64,000 nt of DNA, from the NCBI GenBank assembly GCA_964628195.1, contig CAZVPF010000009.1, positions 1-64,000 of the forward strand. Direction: 5' to 3'. Within the stretch, counting starts at the first letter, position 1; every line of letters begins with the position of its first letter. A model generated the notes under the pieces. The model saw only the letters and a list, made by a program, of their open reading frames with translations. It searched no databases and had not been told where the DNA came from. A program made the translations under genes and the position numbers. This document shows positions 24,902 to 34,460 of the stretch, piece after piece. The DNA is from CAZVPF01 sp964628195 (lineage in GTDB: Bacteria; Planctomycetota; Phycisphaerae; Sedimentisphaerales; Anaerohalosphaeraceae).

Positions 24902-25855
24902 ATGAAATATTCAGTTTTGGTTGTAACATTTTTTCTTGGGATTAATCTTTGCTTCGCTGGCGAGATTGTCTGCTGGGGTTATGAAGGTGAGAACGGGGAA
25001 ATCGCGGACTGTCCGGTGGGTGATGATTTTGTGCAAATTTCAGCAGGCGGTTGGCAAGCTGCAGCATTACGTGAAAATGGCAGTATCGAAGTTTGGGGAC
25101 AAGAATGGTCCCATGGAAGCAACCCGGGCAATACAGAGGTATTTAATGTACCCGAAGGTAATTTTGTGCAAATAGCGTCGGGTTTCTCACACTGTTTAGC
25201 TTTAAATGAAGATGGTTCACTTACTGCCTGGGGAAACAATCTTCAAGGGCAATGTGATGCTCCACAAGGAAATGACTTTATTGCAGTGGGATGTGGTGCA
25301 AGCCATTCTATGGCATTGAAATCAGATGGAACGGTGCTGGCTTGGGGATATAACTATTACGGACAGTGCGATGTGCCGGAAGGCTATATATTTAGGGACA
25401 TAGGAACTGGTTTTAATTCTCAACATAGTTTGGCAGTTAATAATCTAGGCCAATTAATAGGATGGGGGGCAAATAATTTCGGGGAACTGGATTTTACGGA
25501 TGTCTATAATATCCAAGCATTCGTGTCTGGACAAGGTTTAACGGGAGTGGTTTATCTTGATGGGAGTTTAGAAGGCTGGGGAGCGGATTACTTTCAACAG
25601 CTTGATTTTCCGAATGTAGAAAATATAATTGATGTTTCATTTGGCATGGACCATTCAATTGGACTTGATGAAAATGGTCAAGCATATGTATGGGGAACAG
25701 AACAGCAGAATAACGGCATATTTGATATCCCACAAGGTTATGATTTTGTCTCGGTATCTGCTGGTGGATTTTTTAATGTTGCCCTGACACCTGAGCCAAC
25801 TTCTATCCTTTTATTTGTTTTCGGAACTGTAATTTCCCTGCGAAAGAATAAATGA
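24902..25855 (+). CDS. RCC1-repeat PEP-CTERM protein
   Basis: A secreted 317-residue protein. After a signal peptide (YSVLVVTFFLGINLCFA) come about six RCC1-type propeller blades, each with the pattern of a Gly-rich turn, HSxAL and DGxLxxWG. The C terminus is PEP-CTERM: PEPTSILLFVFGTVISLRK, with the PEP motif, a membrane helix and a basic end, the sorting signal cleaved by exosortase-type enzymes. The gene uses more A and T than its housekeeping neighbours. Surface display is inferred; binding partners are unknown. No exosortase gene lies in the window. Confidence 0.85.
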   Translation: MKYSVLVVTFFLGINLCFAGEIVCWGYEGENGEIADCPVGDDFVQISAGGWQAAALRENGSIEVWGQEWSHGSNPGNTEVFNVPEGNFVQIASGFSHCLALNEDGSLTAWGNNLQGQCDAPQGNDFIAVGCGASHSMALKSDGTVLAWGYNYYGQCDVPEGYIFRDIGTGFNSQHSLAVNNLGQLIGWGANNFGELDFTDVYNIQAFVSGQGLTGVVYLDGSLEGWGADYFQQLDFPNVENIIDVSFGMDHSIGLDENGQAYVWGTEQQNNGIFDIPQGYDFVSVSAGGFFNVALTPEPTSILLFVFGTVISLRKNK

Positions 25856-25938
25856 CTATTTCATTTTTTAGAAAAAATATATCAGGCAAAAACAGATGAC
25901 ACATTGATGTTTTATTCAGAATTTGGAGGTAGGAAAAA

Positions 25939-26868
25939 ATGAAAAGAACACTTCTATTGTCAATCGCTGTATGTGTATGTATTGCAGGGTCTGTATCAGC
26001 CGATACCTTCGGCACGGGTGCCAATCAGTTTACGATTGATTTTGTGCCGATTTCGGGTGATGCGAGCGGTGCCAACGGTACGGACATCAGTCAGTATTCC
26101 CCGAGTGATCCAAGGTATAGAGAGTTTACTGACCCCGGCCATGACTACCGTATGGGCACTTATGAGGTTACCAACGACCAGTTTGCGAAGTTTGCTGCCA
26201 ATAATCCATACTGGACAGGAGCAGACGTTCCAAGCAATGCGGTAAGCTGGTATGAGGCAGCTCAGTTTGTCAACTGGCTCAACACCTCTACCGGTCATCA
26301 GGCAGCGTATAAGTTCAGCGGTACGCAGGGTACGAGCGGCTACATACTGGAGGTCTGGCAGTCGGGCGATACCGGCTACGATGCAAGCAATCCCTACCGC
26401 AACAGCAATGCCTATTACTTTTTGCCGACCGAAGATGAATGGGTCAAAGCGGCGTACTGGAACGGGACGAATCTGCAAACCTGGGCTACGGTGGGTGATG
26501 TTAATCCTACACAGGACGGCTGGAACTTTTATGATCACGGCTATGCCACCGATCCTATCGGACCGTGGGATGTTGGTGACGGCAGTATGGAACTCAACGG
26601 CACCTTTGATATGATGGGCAACGTTTGGGAATTGATGGAAAGCCCTTACTTTACCGGAGATTATACATCTGGTTCCGATCGCGGCCTCCGCGGTGGCTCC
26701 TACTACTCCTACGGCGTCGCCGAAGGCCTCAGGTCGTCCGACCGGTACTACGGCGGCCCGTTCAGCGAGTTCCGCCACGTAGGGTTTCGTGTCGCCTCCG
26801 TCCCTGAACCGTGCAGTTTAGTTTTGCTTGGCTTGGGTGGGTTGGCTCTTCGATACAGAAAAAGTTAG
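25939..26868 (+). CDS. SUMF1/FGE-fold PEP-CTERM protein, probably non-catalytic
   Basis: A 309-residue secreted protein with a signal peptide, an FGE-sulfatase (SUMF1, C-type-lectin-like) domain and the PEP-CTERM tail VPEPCSLVLLGLGGLALRYR. Domain landmarks are MGTYEVTNDQFAKF, AVSWYEAAQFVNWLN, LPTEDEWVKAAYW, MGNVWELMES and the final RGGSYY...GFRVAS. The catalytic Cys pair of true formylglycine-generating enzymes is missing from the C-terminal block, so this is a binding rather than an oxidising member. The last 100 bp before the tail switch to strongly C-ending codons rich in Tyr, Gly and Ser, unlike the rest of the gene (see findings). AGGTAGG precedes the ATG. Confidence 0.85.
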   Translation: MKRTLLLSIAVCVCIAGSVSADTFGTGANQFTIDFVPISGDASGANGTDISQYSPSDPRYREFTDPGHDYRMGTYEVTNDQFAKFAANNPYWTGADVPSNAVSWYEAAQFVNWLNTSTGHQAAYKFSGTQGTSGYILEVWQSGDTGYDASNPYRNSNAYYFLPTEDEWVKAAYWNGTNLQTWATVGDVNPTQDGWNFYDHGYATDPIGPWDVGDGSMELNGTFDMMGNVWELMESPYFTGDYTSGSDRGLRGGSYYSYGVAEGLRSSDRYYGGPFSEFRHVGFRVASVPEPCSLVLLGLGGLALRYRKS

Positions 26869-27126
26869 GGGCTTTGGCCTTTATCCTTTTTTTCTATTAC
26901 CCTTTTCCGGGGTGCAGGGGCGTAGCCCCCGCTCGCTCGAAAAATTGAATTTTACAAATGAATGAATCGGGATAAACAGAACGGATTACAGGGTAATGTG
27001 CCCATTGTACTATCCAAGTGGTACGATGTTTGTAAATGGATACTGGCAAAGGTTGACAGCTTTCAGAAAAACCAACTGTTCATATTCGGTACTCGGTTGA
27101 GAAGCTTTTTATAAAGCCAAACGGGC

Positions 27127-28578
27127 TTACAAATTGACCATAAGAAGTGCGAGCAGGAGGTAAATTGCTACGCTTATAGAGTCGTTTGCGGTTGTTACGA
27201 GCGGGCCTGAGCTAATTGCGGGGTCTATTCCGACTTTTCTGAACAGGAAAGGCAGGAAAAGTCCGAGTGTTGTGGCGACCATTATTGCGGAGAACATCGA
27301 CACGGAGAAAGCGCCCACGAGCCTCATTACCTGCGTTGTGCCTATTTTTTGTACGTTCTGCACCTGGACGCCCACCTGGCCGGGCAGGTCCGAGTTAATC
27401 ATAAAGGCGCACAAAAATCCGCCTATTATGCCGCATCCGAGCGCGACAAGCAGCGCAACACGCACTTCACGCATGAACACCTGCCTGAGCTTAAAAGCGG
27501 CGAGGTCGCCTGTTGCCAGTCCGCAGACGACGATGGCGGATGTCTGGAGTCCGGCGTTTCCGCTAATTGCCATAATCATGGGCACGAAGGCGACGACTGT
27601 TCCGTACATGGCCGCGAGGTTGAAAGATTTGAACTGTTTCTGGAAGAGCATGAGTACAAGCGCGGTTACGGCGGTTCCGGCAAGGCAGGGCAGCAGCCAG
27701 GTCATCCTTACCCTTGCGGCGTGGAGGATTGATATTTTTTCGAGCTCGGCAGCGTCCGTTCCCGCCATAGTGTAGAGGTCTTCGGCGGCTTCTTCTTCGG
27801 CGACTTCGATGATCCTGTCGGCGGTTATTCTTCCGACGAGGACGTTATTTTCGGCGAGGACGGGTACTACGATAAGGTCGTTTTTCTTGAATATGTTCCT
27901 TACTTCCTCCTGGTCTGTGTCGGTGGTAACGAATATCGAGTCGCTGTCGATAAGCTGTTTAATCTGGGTTTGCTCTTTTGCGGTGAGCAGGAGGCGGATT
28001 CTTACATGTCCGAGGTACTGGCCGTTCTGGTTGACGACGAAGACGCTGTAGAAGTCCTCGTCAATCTCGGCGTCGCGTATTTTTTCGACTGCTTCTTTTA
28101 CGGTGTCGTGTTCGTAGACTTTCAGGACGAGCGGGTCCATGATGCCGCCTGCTGAGTCCTCGGTGTACTTGAGCAGGGTTTTTATCTGGATGGCGTCGGT
28201 TGCGTTTATGTTTTCGAGTATTTCGTCGGCTTGTTCCTCGCTGAGCTCGGAGAGGATGTCTGCTGCGTCGTCGGCGGGCAGCTCGACGATGAACTCTGCG
28301 ATCTGGTCCTGCCGGAACTCGTCGAATATGTCCCTCCTGGTGGCCTCGTCGACCCTGTTAATGACTTCGGCTGCGGTGGGTTTGTCGAGCAGGGTGAATA
28401 CTGTATGGCGCTGGTGGTCGTTGAGTATTTCGACGACCTCTGCGATGTCCGATTCCCTTTGCTCAGCGAGAAGGGCGGCCAGGCTGGGTCGGTCGTCGGT
28501 TTCGATGTACGACTCTATCATCTCGTGGAGCAGCTTTTGCTCCTCGAGGTGGGTTTGCTGGACCTGTTCTTCGGACAT
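27127..28578 (-). CDS. mgtE: magnesium transporter MgtE
   Basis: A Mg2+ channel gated by cytosolic Mg. Its 483 residues show the MgtE N-terminal superhelical domain (residues about 35-135, with ELPADDAADILSEL), two CBS domains (about 145-270, with DEDFYSVFVVNQNG and LIVVPVLAENN), a connecting helix and five membrane helices carrying the signature GNAGLQTSAIVV and the terminal PLVTTANDSISVAIY. It is complete and of standard length. It lies alone between convergent and divergent neighbours. Confidence 0.95.
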   Translation of the reverse strand: MSEEQVQQTHLEEQKLLHEMIESYIETDDRPSLAALLAEQRESDIAEVVEILNDHQRHTVFTLLDKPTAAEVINRVDEATRRDIFDEFRQDQIAEFIVELPADDAADILSELSEEQADEILENINATDAIQIKTLLKYTEDSAGGIMDPLVLKVYEHDTVKEAVEKIRDAEIDEDFYSVFVVNQNGQYLGHVRIRLLLTAKEQTQIKQLIDSDSIFVTTDTDQEEVRNIFKKNDLIVVPVLAENNVLVGRITADRIIEVAEEEAAEDLYTMAGTDAAELEKISILHAARVRMTWLLPCLAGTAVTALVLMLFQKQFKSFNLAAMYGTVVAFVPMIMAISGNAGLQTSAIVVCGLATGDLAAFKLRQVFMREVRVALLVALGCGIIGGFLCAFMINSDLPGQVGVQVQNVQKIGTTQVMRLVGAFSVSMFSAIMVATTLGLFLPFLFRKVGIDPAISSGPLVTTANDSISVAIYLLLALLMVNL

Positions 28579-28758
28579 AAAATTTCCGTAACTAAAGGCG
28601 GTTATCAGGGCTATAATATCCTTATTAGAGCCTTTTTTTGCCGTTTAGCAAGAACCAAATTTTTTTGGCCGGCATTTATCGGCTGGTTTTTTCTTTACCG
28701 GCAGGCGGATTGTGGTAAAATCAGAAGTTGTTAATGTTGATAATGACAGGAAAGCGAT

Positions 28759-29400
28759 ATGAATAAGATCAGGTTATATTCATTGGTTTTGGCGTTTTTG
28801 TGCATTTGCGGGGTTTCGGGGGCTTACCCGGAGCCGGATTCTTTCCAGGAGCCCGGCGAGTGGACGCTGGATGTTGTTTTTGAAAAACCGATGCAGGTAA
28901 TGGTTCAGCTTCCGGGCGAGGAGGAGGCGAGTCGATACTGGTATATTATTTTGACGCTTACGAACAATACGGGGCAGGATGTTGGTTTTTATCCGAAGTG
29001 TGAACTTGTTACCGATACTTTCCAGGTGCTTGACAGCGGGGCGGCTGAGAGTATGACCATTATGCAGCGTCTGAAGATGCGGCACGAGGGGAAGTATCCG
29101 TTTTTGCAGGGGATTGATTTTGCCGACAGGACGATACTTCAGGGCGAGGATAACGCGGTGGATGTTGCGGTTATCTGGCCTGACTTTGACGAGCAGGCCA
29201 ATGACGTGAAGTTTTATATTTCGGGGCTTAGCAACGAGACGGAGGCTATCGAGCACCCGACCGAGGTCGACGAGCTGGGCAACCCGGTCAAGGTTCTTTT
29301 GCGCAAGACGCTTGAGCTGCATTACCAGGTCGGCGGGGACCCTGAGTTTCGCTCGGAGCCGCGGCTGAAGTTTTTGGACAGGCGCTGGGTGATGAGGTAA
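28759..29400 (+). CDS. secreted protein of unknown function
   Basis: A 213-residue protein with a clear signal peptide (YSLVLAFLCICGVSGA) and a beta-rich soluble domain. I do not recognise the family. The sequence YWYIILTLTNNTGQDVGFYPKCELVTDT resembles an Ig-like or beta-sandwich edge, and the C terminus is basic. The start follows AGGAAAGCG closely. It converges with the fumarase gene (5 bp between stops). Composition is G-rich on the coding strand, as in nearby plus-strand genes. Confidence 0.7.
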   Translation: MNKIRLYSLVLAFLCICGVSGAYPEPDSFQEPGEWTLDVVFEKPMQVMVQLPGEEEASRYWYIILTLTNNTGQDVGFYPKCELVTDTFQVLDSGAAESMTIMQRLKMRHEGKYPFLQGIDFADRTILQGEDNAVDVAVIWPDFDEQANDVKFYISGLSNETEAIEHPTEVDELGNPVKVLLRKTLELHYQVGGDPEFRSEPRLKFLDRRWVMR

Positions 29401-29405
29401 TTTTT

Positions 29406-30269
29406 TCAGATGAGCGTTTGCGCGTGCCGGTGTGAGTGGCATTCGATGTTGACTGCGGCGGGCAGGGAGGCGATGTGGCAGGGGGCGGTTTCGATGTTTA
29501 CGGCAAGGGCGGTTGTTTTGCCTGCCATTGCCTGGGGGCCCATGCCGGTGGCGTTGATCTTTTCGAGCAGTTTTTTTTCCATTTCCGCGTAAAAGTTATC
29601 GGGGTGGTGTTCGCCGATTTTCCTTAGCAGCGCCTTTTTGCTTATGAGGCAGCTTTGTTCAAAGTTTCCGCCCAGGCCCAGGCCCACGACGAAGGGGGGG
29701 CATGCGTTGGCGCCGGCGAGGGTGACGACCTCGATTACCCATTCGATTATATCTTCGGGCGGCGCGGTTGGGTTGAACATTTTGAACATGGATTTGTTTT
29801 CGCAGCCTCCTCCTTTGGCCATCATTGCTATATGGAGTTTGTCGCCGGGCAGGATTTGGTAATGCACGACGGCGGGTGTGTTGGTGCCGGTGTTTTTCCG
29901 CTGGTTGAGGGGCTCTTCAACGATGCTGTTTCTCAGCAGGGCGCGGGTTGTCGCGTCGGCGAGGCCTTCGTTTACGGCATCGGTCAAAGTCGCATCGGGC
30001 CTGTCTTTGGGGGGGGTTATGGCGACCTGTGAGCCGATGTCCACGAAAAATACGGCAAGGCCTGTGTCCTGGCAGAGGGGCAGTTTTTTTTGCGAAGCGA
30101 TTCTGTTGTTTTGTATGAGCGTTTCGAGTATTTGCCTTGCCCCGGGGCTGGTTTCGTTTTCCCTTGCCCGGACAAGGGCTGAGAGGACGTCGGCGGGCAG
30201 CTCGGCGGCGGAGCGTGCGCACATATCGCTTACGGTGTCGACGACTTTTTGGAAAGCTATCTGCCTCAT
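29406..30269 (-). CDS. class I fumarate hydratase, alpha subunit
   Basis: An oxygen-sensitive [4Fe-4S] hydro-lyase subunit of the fumarase/tartrate dehydratase type. From ATG 30269 (287 residues) the Cys-containing blocks are LCQDTGLAVFF (Cys66), GGGCENKSMFKMF (Cys156) and GANACPPFVVGLGLGG (Cys190), with SIVEEPLNQRKNTGTNTPA between. The frame extends 55 codons upstream but that part is an overlap with the preceding gene. Start and upstream stop share an ATGA, so translation is coupled to the secreted protein at 30266-32494. No beta subunit is adjacent, so it is either elsewhere or this is a single-subunit variant. Fumarase or tartrate dehydratase cannot be separated here. Confidence 0.88.
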   Translation of the reverse strand: MRQIAFQKVVDTVSDMCARSAAELPADVLSALVRARENETSPGARQILETLIQNNRIASQKKLPLCQDTGLAVFFVDIGSQVAITPPKDRPDATLTDAVNEGLADATTRALLRNSIVEEPLNQRKNTGTNTPAVVHYQILPGDKLHIAMMAKGGGCENKSMFKMFNPTAPPEDIIEWVIEVVTLAGANACPPFVVGLGLGGNFEQSCLISKKALLRKIGEHHPDNFYAEMEKKLLEKINATGMGPQAMAGKTTALAVNIETAPCHIASLPAAVNIECHSHRHAQTLI

Positions 30270-32494
30270 TTGTCCTCGATGTTGACCTGGAACATTTTGT
30301 ATGCAGTATTTTCTACGTCGTCGGAGATCTTCAGCGCGATAACGTGCGGGCCGGGGTGGAGGTCCTCGATGCGGATGGTAACGAATTCCTCGAGGCTGTC
30401 GTATATCATGTCCTCGGGAAGGGCGCCCATCCACTTGTCGCCGCTGTTGACGGTGTAGTCTACCGAGCCGATGATTGTCAGTTCGTCTTTGATCTCGAGG
30501 CTGATTATCACATCGCTGTCCTGTGTTGAGACATTTGCGCGGGCAACCTTAGGGGCGGTGTTGTCGACAACCACGGGGTCTGATATACGGGAACCTTCGA
30601 GATAAGTTGTTGATGTGTTGCTTTTTCGGTCGTCCGCGATGACCTTGATTTCGTACCTGCCGTCGGGTACGGTAAGTGTGTTCCAGATATAATTGTTCTG
30701 TTCGAGGTCCTCCTGGAGCATTACCCAGCGGTCAAAACCGAGTTTTTTGAAATTGAGTGTGTAATTAAGTGTGTCGTCGTTTTGGTCTTCTGCGGTAAAT
30801 TCGATCTTGAATTTTCCGGGTTCCTTGTTTTCCTTGGCGGGTGCGATTGTTATGGAGTTAACCTTCGGCGCGAGGTTGGGGACCATGTTGGCGAGGGCGA
30901 TCTCCCTTATGAGGGGTGTCCTGTCGGGGTTTTCGGTGACGAGCTTGAGTCGGTACTGGCAGTAACGCCCCATTGGGCATGTAAGCTCGGTGGCGTCGGT
31001 CAGTTCGACGGGCTGTGTCCATGGTGAGAAGGTCGGGTCGTTGGGGTCGTCGACATTTCCGCTTCTTGCCGACATGAGCACTTTTGTTCCGGCAGGGATG
31101 TTTGCGTCAAGGTGCAGCTTGCCCCATGCCGAGGGCTGGCCTGCGTCGACAAGGCTGGATGTGTAAGTTCCTTTTTCGGCGAAACGGTCGTATATCTTGA
31201 TAAGGGAGGGCGGGTTGGATGTTCCGACGCAGGCGAAGTTTTCGCCGACCGATAATGCGGTTATCTGCGAGGCGGTCTGGTCCTCGTATATTACCTCGCG
31301 TTTTTCGGTTTCCGGGGAGATCCGGAAGAGTCTTGCCTGGTTGCCTGTTCCGAGCAGGAGCCTGTTGTTCTGGAATTTCATATCGAAAAAGACAGCCATT
31401 TCGCTGAATACTTTTGTTACAAATCCATGTTCATCTATTTTGTATACCTGGCTTGCAGAATCTGGCAGTGTTCCCCTTGCGGCCTGTGCCGGTCCGCCCT
31501 GGCCGGGTCCGGGAGGGGGCGCCTGGGAGTTTGCCGCTTTGAGGTCCATGCCATTTTCCGGGTTTCCTTTGCCGCCTGGCGCCGGTCCGCCGCCTGGTAT
31601 TGAGGGAGCCTGTTCGGGTCTTCCGCCGGGCGAGCCTGCTGATATGCTTGCCGGTGACTGGGCCTGGTCAACGACCGATGCGCTTGTGGCGGCAGCGTAG
31701 AGATTTCCCTGTTGATCGAACGCGAGTGAGGTAATTTCTTCCTGCGGGCTGTCGAAGAGTATGGAGGCTGCACCTTCATCGGGGTTTATTTTGTATACCA
31801 CACCGCGGCGGTCGCAGCCGGCGTAAAGGAAACCGTCTTTTCCCATGGCGAGGGAAAGGACATTTTTTTCGGTGGTTTTGTATACTTTCTGCAATTTTTT
31901 GGCGCCTGCGGCGAGTTTGTATATATTGCCGTTGGGGCCTGTTGCGAGGAATATTTCGCTGTCGTTTATCACTATATCGTATATGTTGGCCCGGCCATCG
32001 AATTCGGCGACAGTTGTGACCTGTTCGTCCTGGATCCGCAAAAGGCGGGGGCTGTCGCCGCTAAGGGCCGCTAATACGGTTCCGGATTTTTCGAGCTCCA
32101 TGGCGAAAACATGTTCGTTGCTAAAAGAGGCGACTTCTGCGGGTTCGTCCCGGGCGTTCATCTCCATTTTCACCGGGTATATCTGTGTCATTTCGGAGCC
32201 CTTGACGCGGAATATTTTACCGTTGGGGCTTGTGCCGACGTAGACGGTGTCATCGTTTAGGACTACCAGCGAATTGACGAGCCAGACATCGCCGAAGTTT
32301 TCGCGGGCTTCTATTATCTGGGACTTATTGGCAAGCTGAATGCTGCCGTTTGAGTCTATAATTGTATCGTTTGTTTGGCCCTTTATAAGATCGGCTGCGG
32401 CGCCGAACCTGTTGATTTTTGAAGTTACGGCCATTATGTTTGAAGTAACGGCGAAAACGGCGGCTGTCAGTAAAATCTTTTTGATCGTAGTCAT
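30266..32494 (-). CDS. secreted beta-propeller-like protein with Pro/Gly insert
   Basis: A 742-residue protein with a signal peptide (KKILLTAAVFAVTSNIMA). Residues about 65-260 and 350-440 contain repeated strands of the type VYVGTSPNGKIFRV, IFLATGPNGNIYKL and LYAGCDRRGVVYKI, matching WD40/PQQ-like propeller blades. A low-complexity Pro/Gly/Gln insert (about 275-345) interrupts one blade. The C-terminal 250 residues look like two fibronectin-III/Ig-like domains (EFTAEDQNDDTLNYTL and IKVIADDRKSN). It is likely extracytoplasmic and for protein or ligand binding. It lies 14 bp after the S55 peptidase gene and overlaps the fumarase start by 4 bases. Confidence 0.8.
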   Translation of the reverse strand: MTTIKKILLTAAVFAVTSNIMAVTSKINRFGAAADLIKGQTNDTIIDSNGSIQLANKSQIIEARENFGDVWLVNSLVVLNDDTVYVGTSPNGKIFRVKGSEMTQIYPVKMEMNARDEPAEVASFSNEHVFAMELEKSGTVLAALSGDSPRLLRIQDEQVTTVAEFDGRANIYDIVINDSEIFLATGPNGNIYKLAAGAKKLQKVYKTTEKNVLSLAMGKDGFLYAGCDRRGVVYKINPDEGAASILFDSPQEEITSLAFDQQGNLYAAATSASVVDQAQSPASISAGSPGGRPEQAPSIPGGGPAPGGKGNPENGMDLKAANSQAPPPGPGQGGPAQAARGTLPDSASQVYKIDEHGFVTKVFSEMAVFFDMKFQNNRLLLGTGNQARLFRISPETEKREVIYEDQTASQITALSVGENFACVGTSNPPSLIKIYDRFAEKGTYTSSLVDAGQPSAWGKLHLDANIPAGTKVLMSARSGNVDDPNDPTFSPWTQPVELTDATELTCPMGRYCQYRLKLVTENPDRTPLIREIALANMVPNLAPKVNSITIAPAKENKEPGKFKIEFTAEDQNDDTLNYTLNFKKLGFDRWVMLQEDLEQNNYIWNTLTVPDGRYEIKVIADDRKSNTSTTYLEGSRISDPVVVDNTAPKVARANVSTQDSDVIISLEIKDELTIIGSVDYTVNSGDKWMGALPEDMIYDSLEEFVTIRIEDLHPGPHVIALKISDDVENTAYKMFQVNIEDK

Positions 32495-32508
32495 AAAATT
32501 ATTCCTGT

Positions 32509-34293
32509 CTATTTTTCAATTACATTGATATCGATAATTTCCCTGCCGAGTGTGATCAGGCCGCACCGGTTCGAGTCTTCGATCCAGTCGGAAAAGTCAA
32601 ACGAGAAGGCAAGCCTTTTGTCGTCCTTGAAGAGCATTGTTTTTGTTGCGGGCATATTTTGCAGCCGCGATTTCCAGATGGTGGTTCCGGCCTGTTCGGT
32701 TTTCAGAACGGCGTAAAGCCTGTTTCTGTCTATTGAAAGGGTTCGCTGAAGCGCGGTGATGAGTGTTTTGGCGTCCCATGCTATGTACCTGTCGGGCTGG
32801 GTATCGAGCAGGAAGCCCTGGTAAGCGGCGGGGCCGAGCACCTGGAGCTGGTATGTTCCGGGCTTGAGGTCGGGGGGGATTGTGATTGACAGGGGCAGTG
32901 ATTGCTTTTGCCTGCGGTAGCTTTCGAGGGTTACGTCGATGTTAATTGTCTGGCCTGGTTCGACCTGGGTGTCGGAAATGGAAATTCCCCAGATGTCGGC
33001 GACGCTGTCTTTGTTGCGGATGTCTATAGAGGCCCGTATGGAATCGATCTGCATTTTCTCGAAGGGGTTGTTCATTATAACGGCGACAAGGGACATTATT
33101 TCCATTGCCGGGTCCATGAGTCCCTGCTGTGATGAATAATTTTCAAAGACTATTTCACGGCTGTCGGCAAGGCGGAGATTGGCGGAGTATTTTATGGTAT
33201 GTTCGTCGGGGAGCATTCCTTTCATAAGCGCCGCTCCCATCAAGGCGGAGCGGAGGACGAGCGGTGTGTAATAGTTGTCGACCGCAAGTTTGCAATCGTA
33301 AAGCCTCGGGACGGGGTCGTTGTAACTTGTAACGTTGATCGCCAGGGGGATCAGCGGGGGCTTTTTGCCCATTATGCCCATCACCCCTACAGCCTGGTCG
33401 CTTGTAATGGTCCCGTCAATTTCTCCGGGCGAGCCGACCTTGAAAGAGGCTATCATATTGGCTACGACGGTGTGGACGTATCCGGGGGCCATAGGCAGTG
33501 TTACCGGGCCGATTCCGGAGAATGAATGGCCGAAGCCGAAGACCTTGTCGCCCTGTTTTTCTGTGACGGTTCCAAGCACCGACAGCGATATGTCGCCGGA
33601 GCACATCGGTATTGTCAGCACGCCGCCTCGCTGGTAGTTTCCGGTTAAGTTTTTCTGCATCTGGACGTAAGTGCCTCCGCCAAGGGGGACTGGGTTGAAT
33701 CCGAGCTTTTGCAGGAGGGGCTGGACCTGTTTGCAGGCATGGCCGGGCAGGTTGACGGACATCGGCAGGGTCATGCCGTCGGATGAGGCGAATCTTTTTT
33801 CAACGGCATCGTTGAAACGGCGTTCGATGCTGGTGAGGTTGAGGGGTTTGGAGAAGTCGAACGATATATTTTCCCGTTCGGCGGGTCCAGCGGGGCTTTG
33901 GGCGATTTCCATCATCTCGCCTATCGGTGTTACGATATACAGGGGGTCCTGGGTAAAGGACCATCCGCGTGCAAGGGCGCCTGCGAGTTTGCCGTCGATG
34001 AAAACCGGTGAGCCGGAGCAGCCCTGGACATTGTCTACGTGCTGAAAGAGAGGGTCGTCGCTGTTTACAACGATTCCGTCCATCCCGGGGCGGAAATTTT
34101 TTATTACGCTGATGACATACATCGGGAACTTTTGAACTTTTTCGCCCTCCATTACTGTAAGGCAGTACGCGTCCATGCCGGGGGTGATTTGGTCTACGGA
34201 TATGTGGTCCGAGGCAGAGAAGGCCGGATATGAATAAAAAACGGCCAAACTGATTAAAAAAGGCAGAATTGCATTTTTAAGGGTATTGGGCAT
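32509..34293 (-). CDS. SpoIVB-type (S55) secreted serine peptidase
   Basis: A signal peptide (LPFLISLAVFYSYPAFSA) leads into an S55 domain: QITPGMDAYCLTVMEG near 36, then the nucleophile motif GCSGSPVFIDGKLAGALARGW with Ser93, and later FGFGHSFSG. In Bacillus, SpoIVB cleaves a regulator of intramembrane proteolysis; here the target is unknown. The C-terminal half (about 350-594) is a unique beta-rich region ending in an Asp/Ile-rich tail. ATG 34293, with AAGGAAAA upstream, is preferred to the earlier in-frame start. It is followed by the propeller-like gene in the same direction, so the two may form a secreted pair. Confidence 0.82.
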   Translation of the reverse strand: MPNTLKNAILPFLISLAVFYSYPAFSASDHISVDQITPGMDAYCLTVMEGEKVQKFPMYVISVIKNFRPGMDGIVVNSDDPLFQHVDNVQGCSGSPVFIDGKLAGALARGWSFTQDPLYIVTPIGEMMEIAQSPAGPAERENISFDFSKPLNLTSIERRFNDAVEKRFASSDGMTLPMSVNLPGHACKQVQPLLQKLGFNPVPLGGGTYVQMQKNLTGNYQRGGVLTIPMCSGDISLSVLGTVTEKQGDKVFGFGHSFSGIGPVTLPMAPGYVHTVVANMIASFKVGSPGEIDGTITSDQAVGVMGIMGKKPPLIPLAINVTSYNDPVPRLYDCKLAVDNYYTPLVLRSALMGAALMKGMLPDEHTIKYSANLRLADSREIVFENYSSQQGLMDPAMEIMSLVAVIMNNPFEKMQIDSIRASIDIRNKDSVADIWGISISDTQVEPGQTINIDVTLESYRRQKQSLPLSITIPPDLKPGTYQLQVLGPAAYQGFLLDTQPDRYIAWDAKTLITALQRTLSIDRNRLYAVLKTEQAGTTIWKSRLQNMPATKTMLFKDDKRLAFSFDFSDWIEDSNRCGLITLGREIIDINVIEK

Positions 34294-34460
34294 CAAATTT
34301 TCCTTATTTGAGTATGACAAACAGTTTACGGAATATATACGAAACAAAATCTTAGTGTTCATAATGAACTATTGCAAGTTAAAAGCAAAGTTTCTATAAT
34401 GTCGGTTTAGTTTCCTAAAATGTAAATATTAAAGGTCCAAAATTTAATGAGGTTTTCATA

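Noticed and set aside
25939..26868. True formylglycine-generating enzyme for the sulfatase at 56899
   Set aside because: The catalytic Cys residues are missing and the protein carries a PEP-CTERM surface signal.
26869..27126. Terminator after the SUMF1-type gene
   Set aside because: A short GGGGC/GCCCC hairpin lies near 26925 but no T-run follows on the plus strand.
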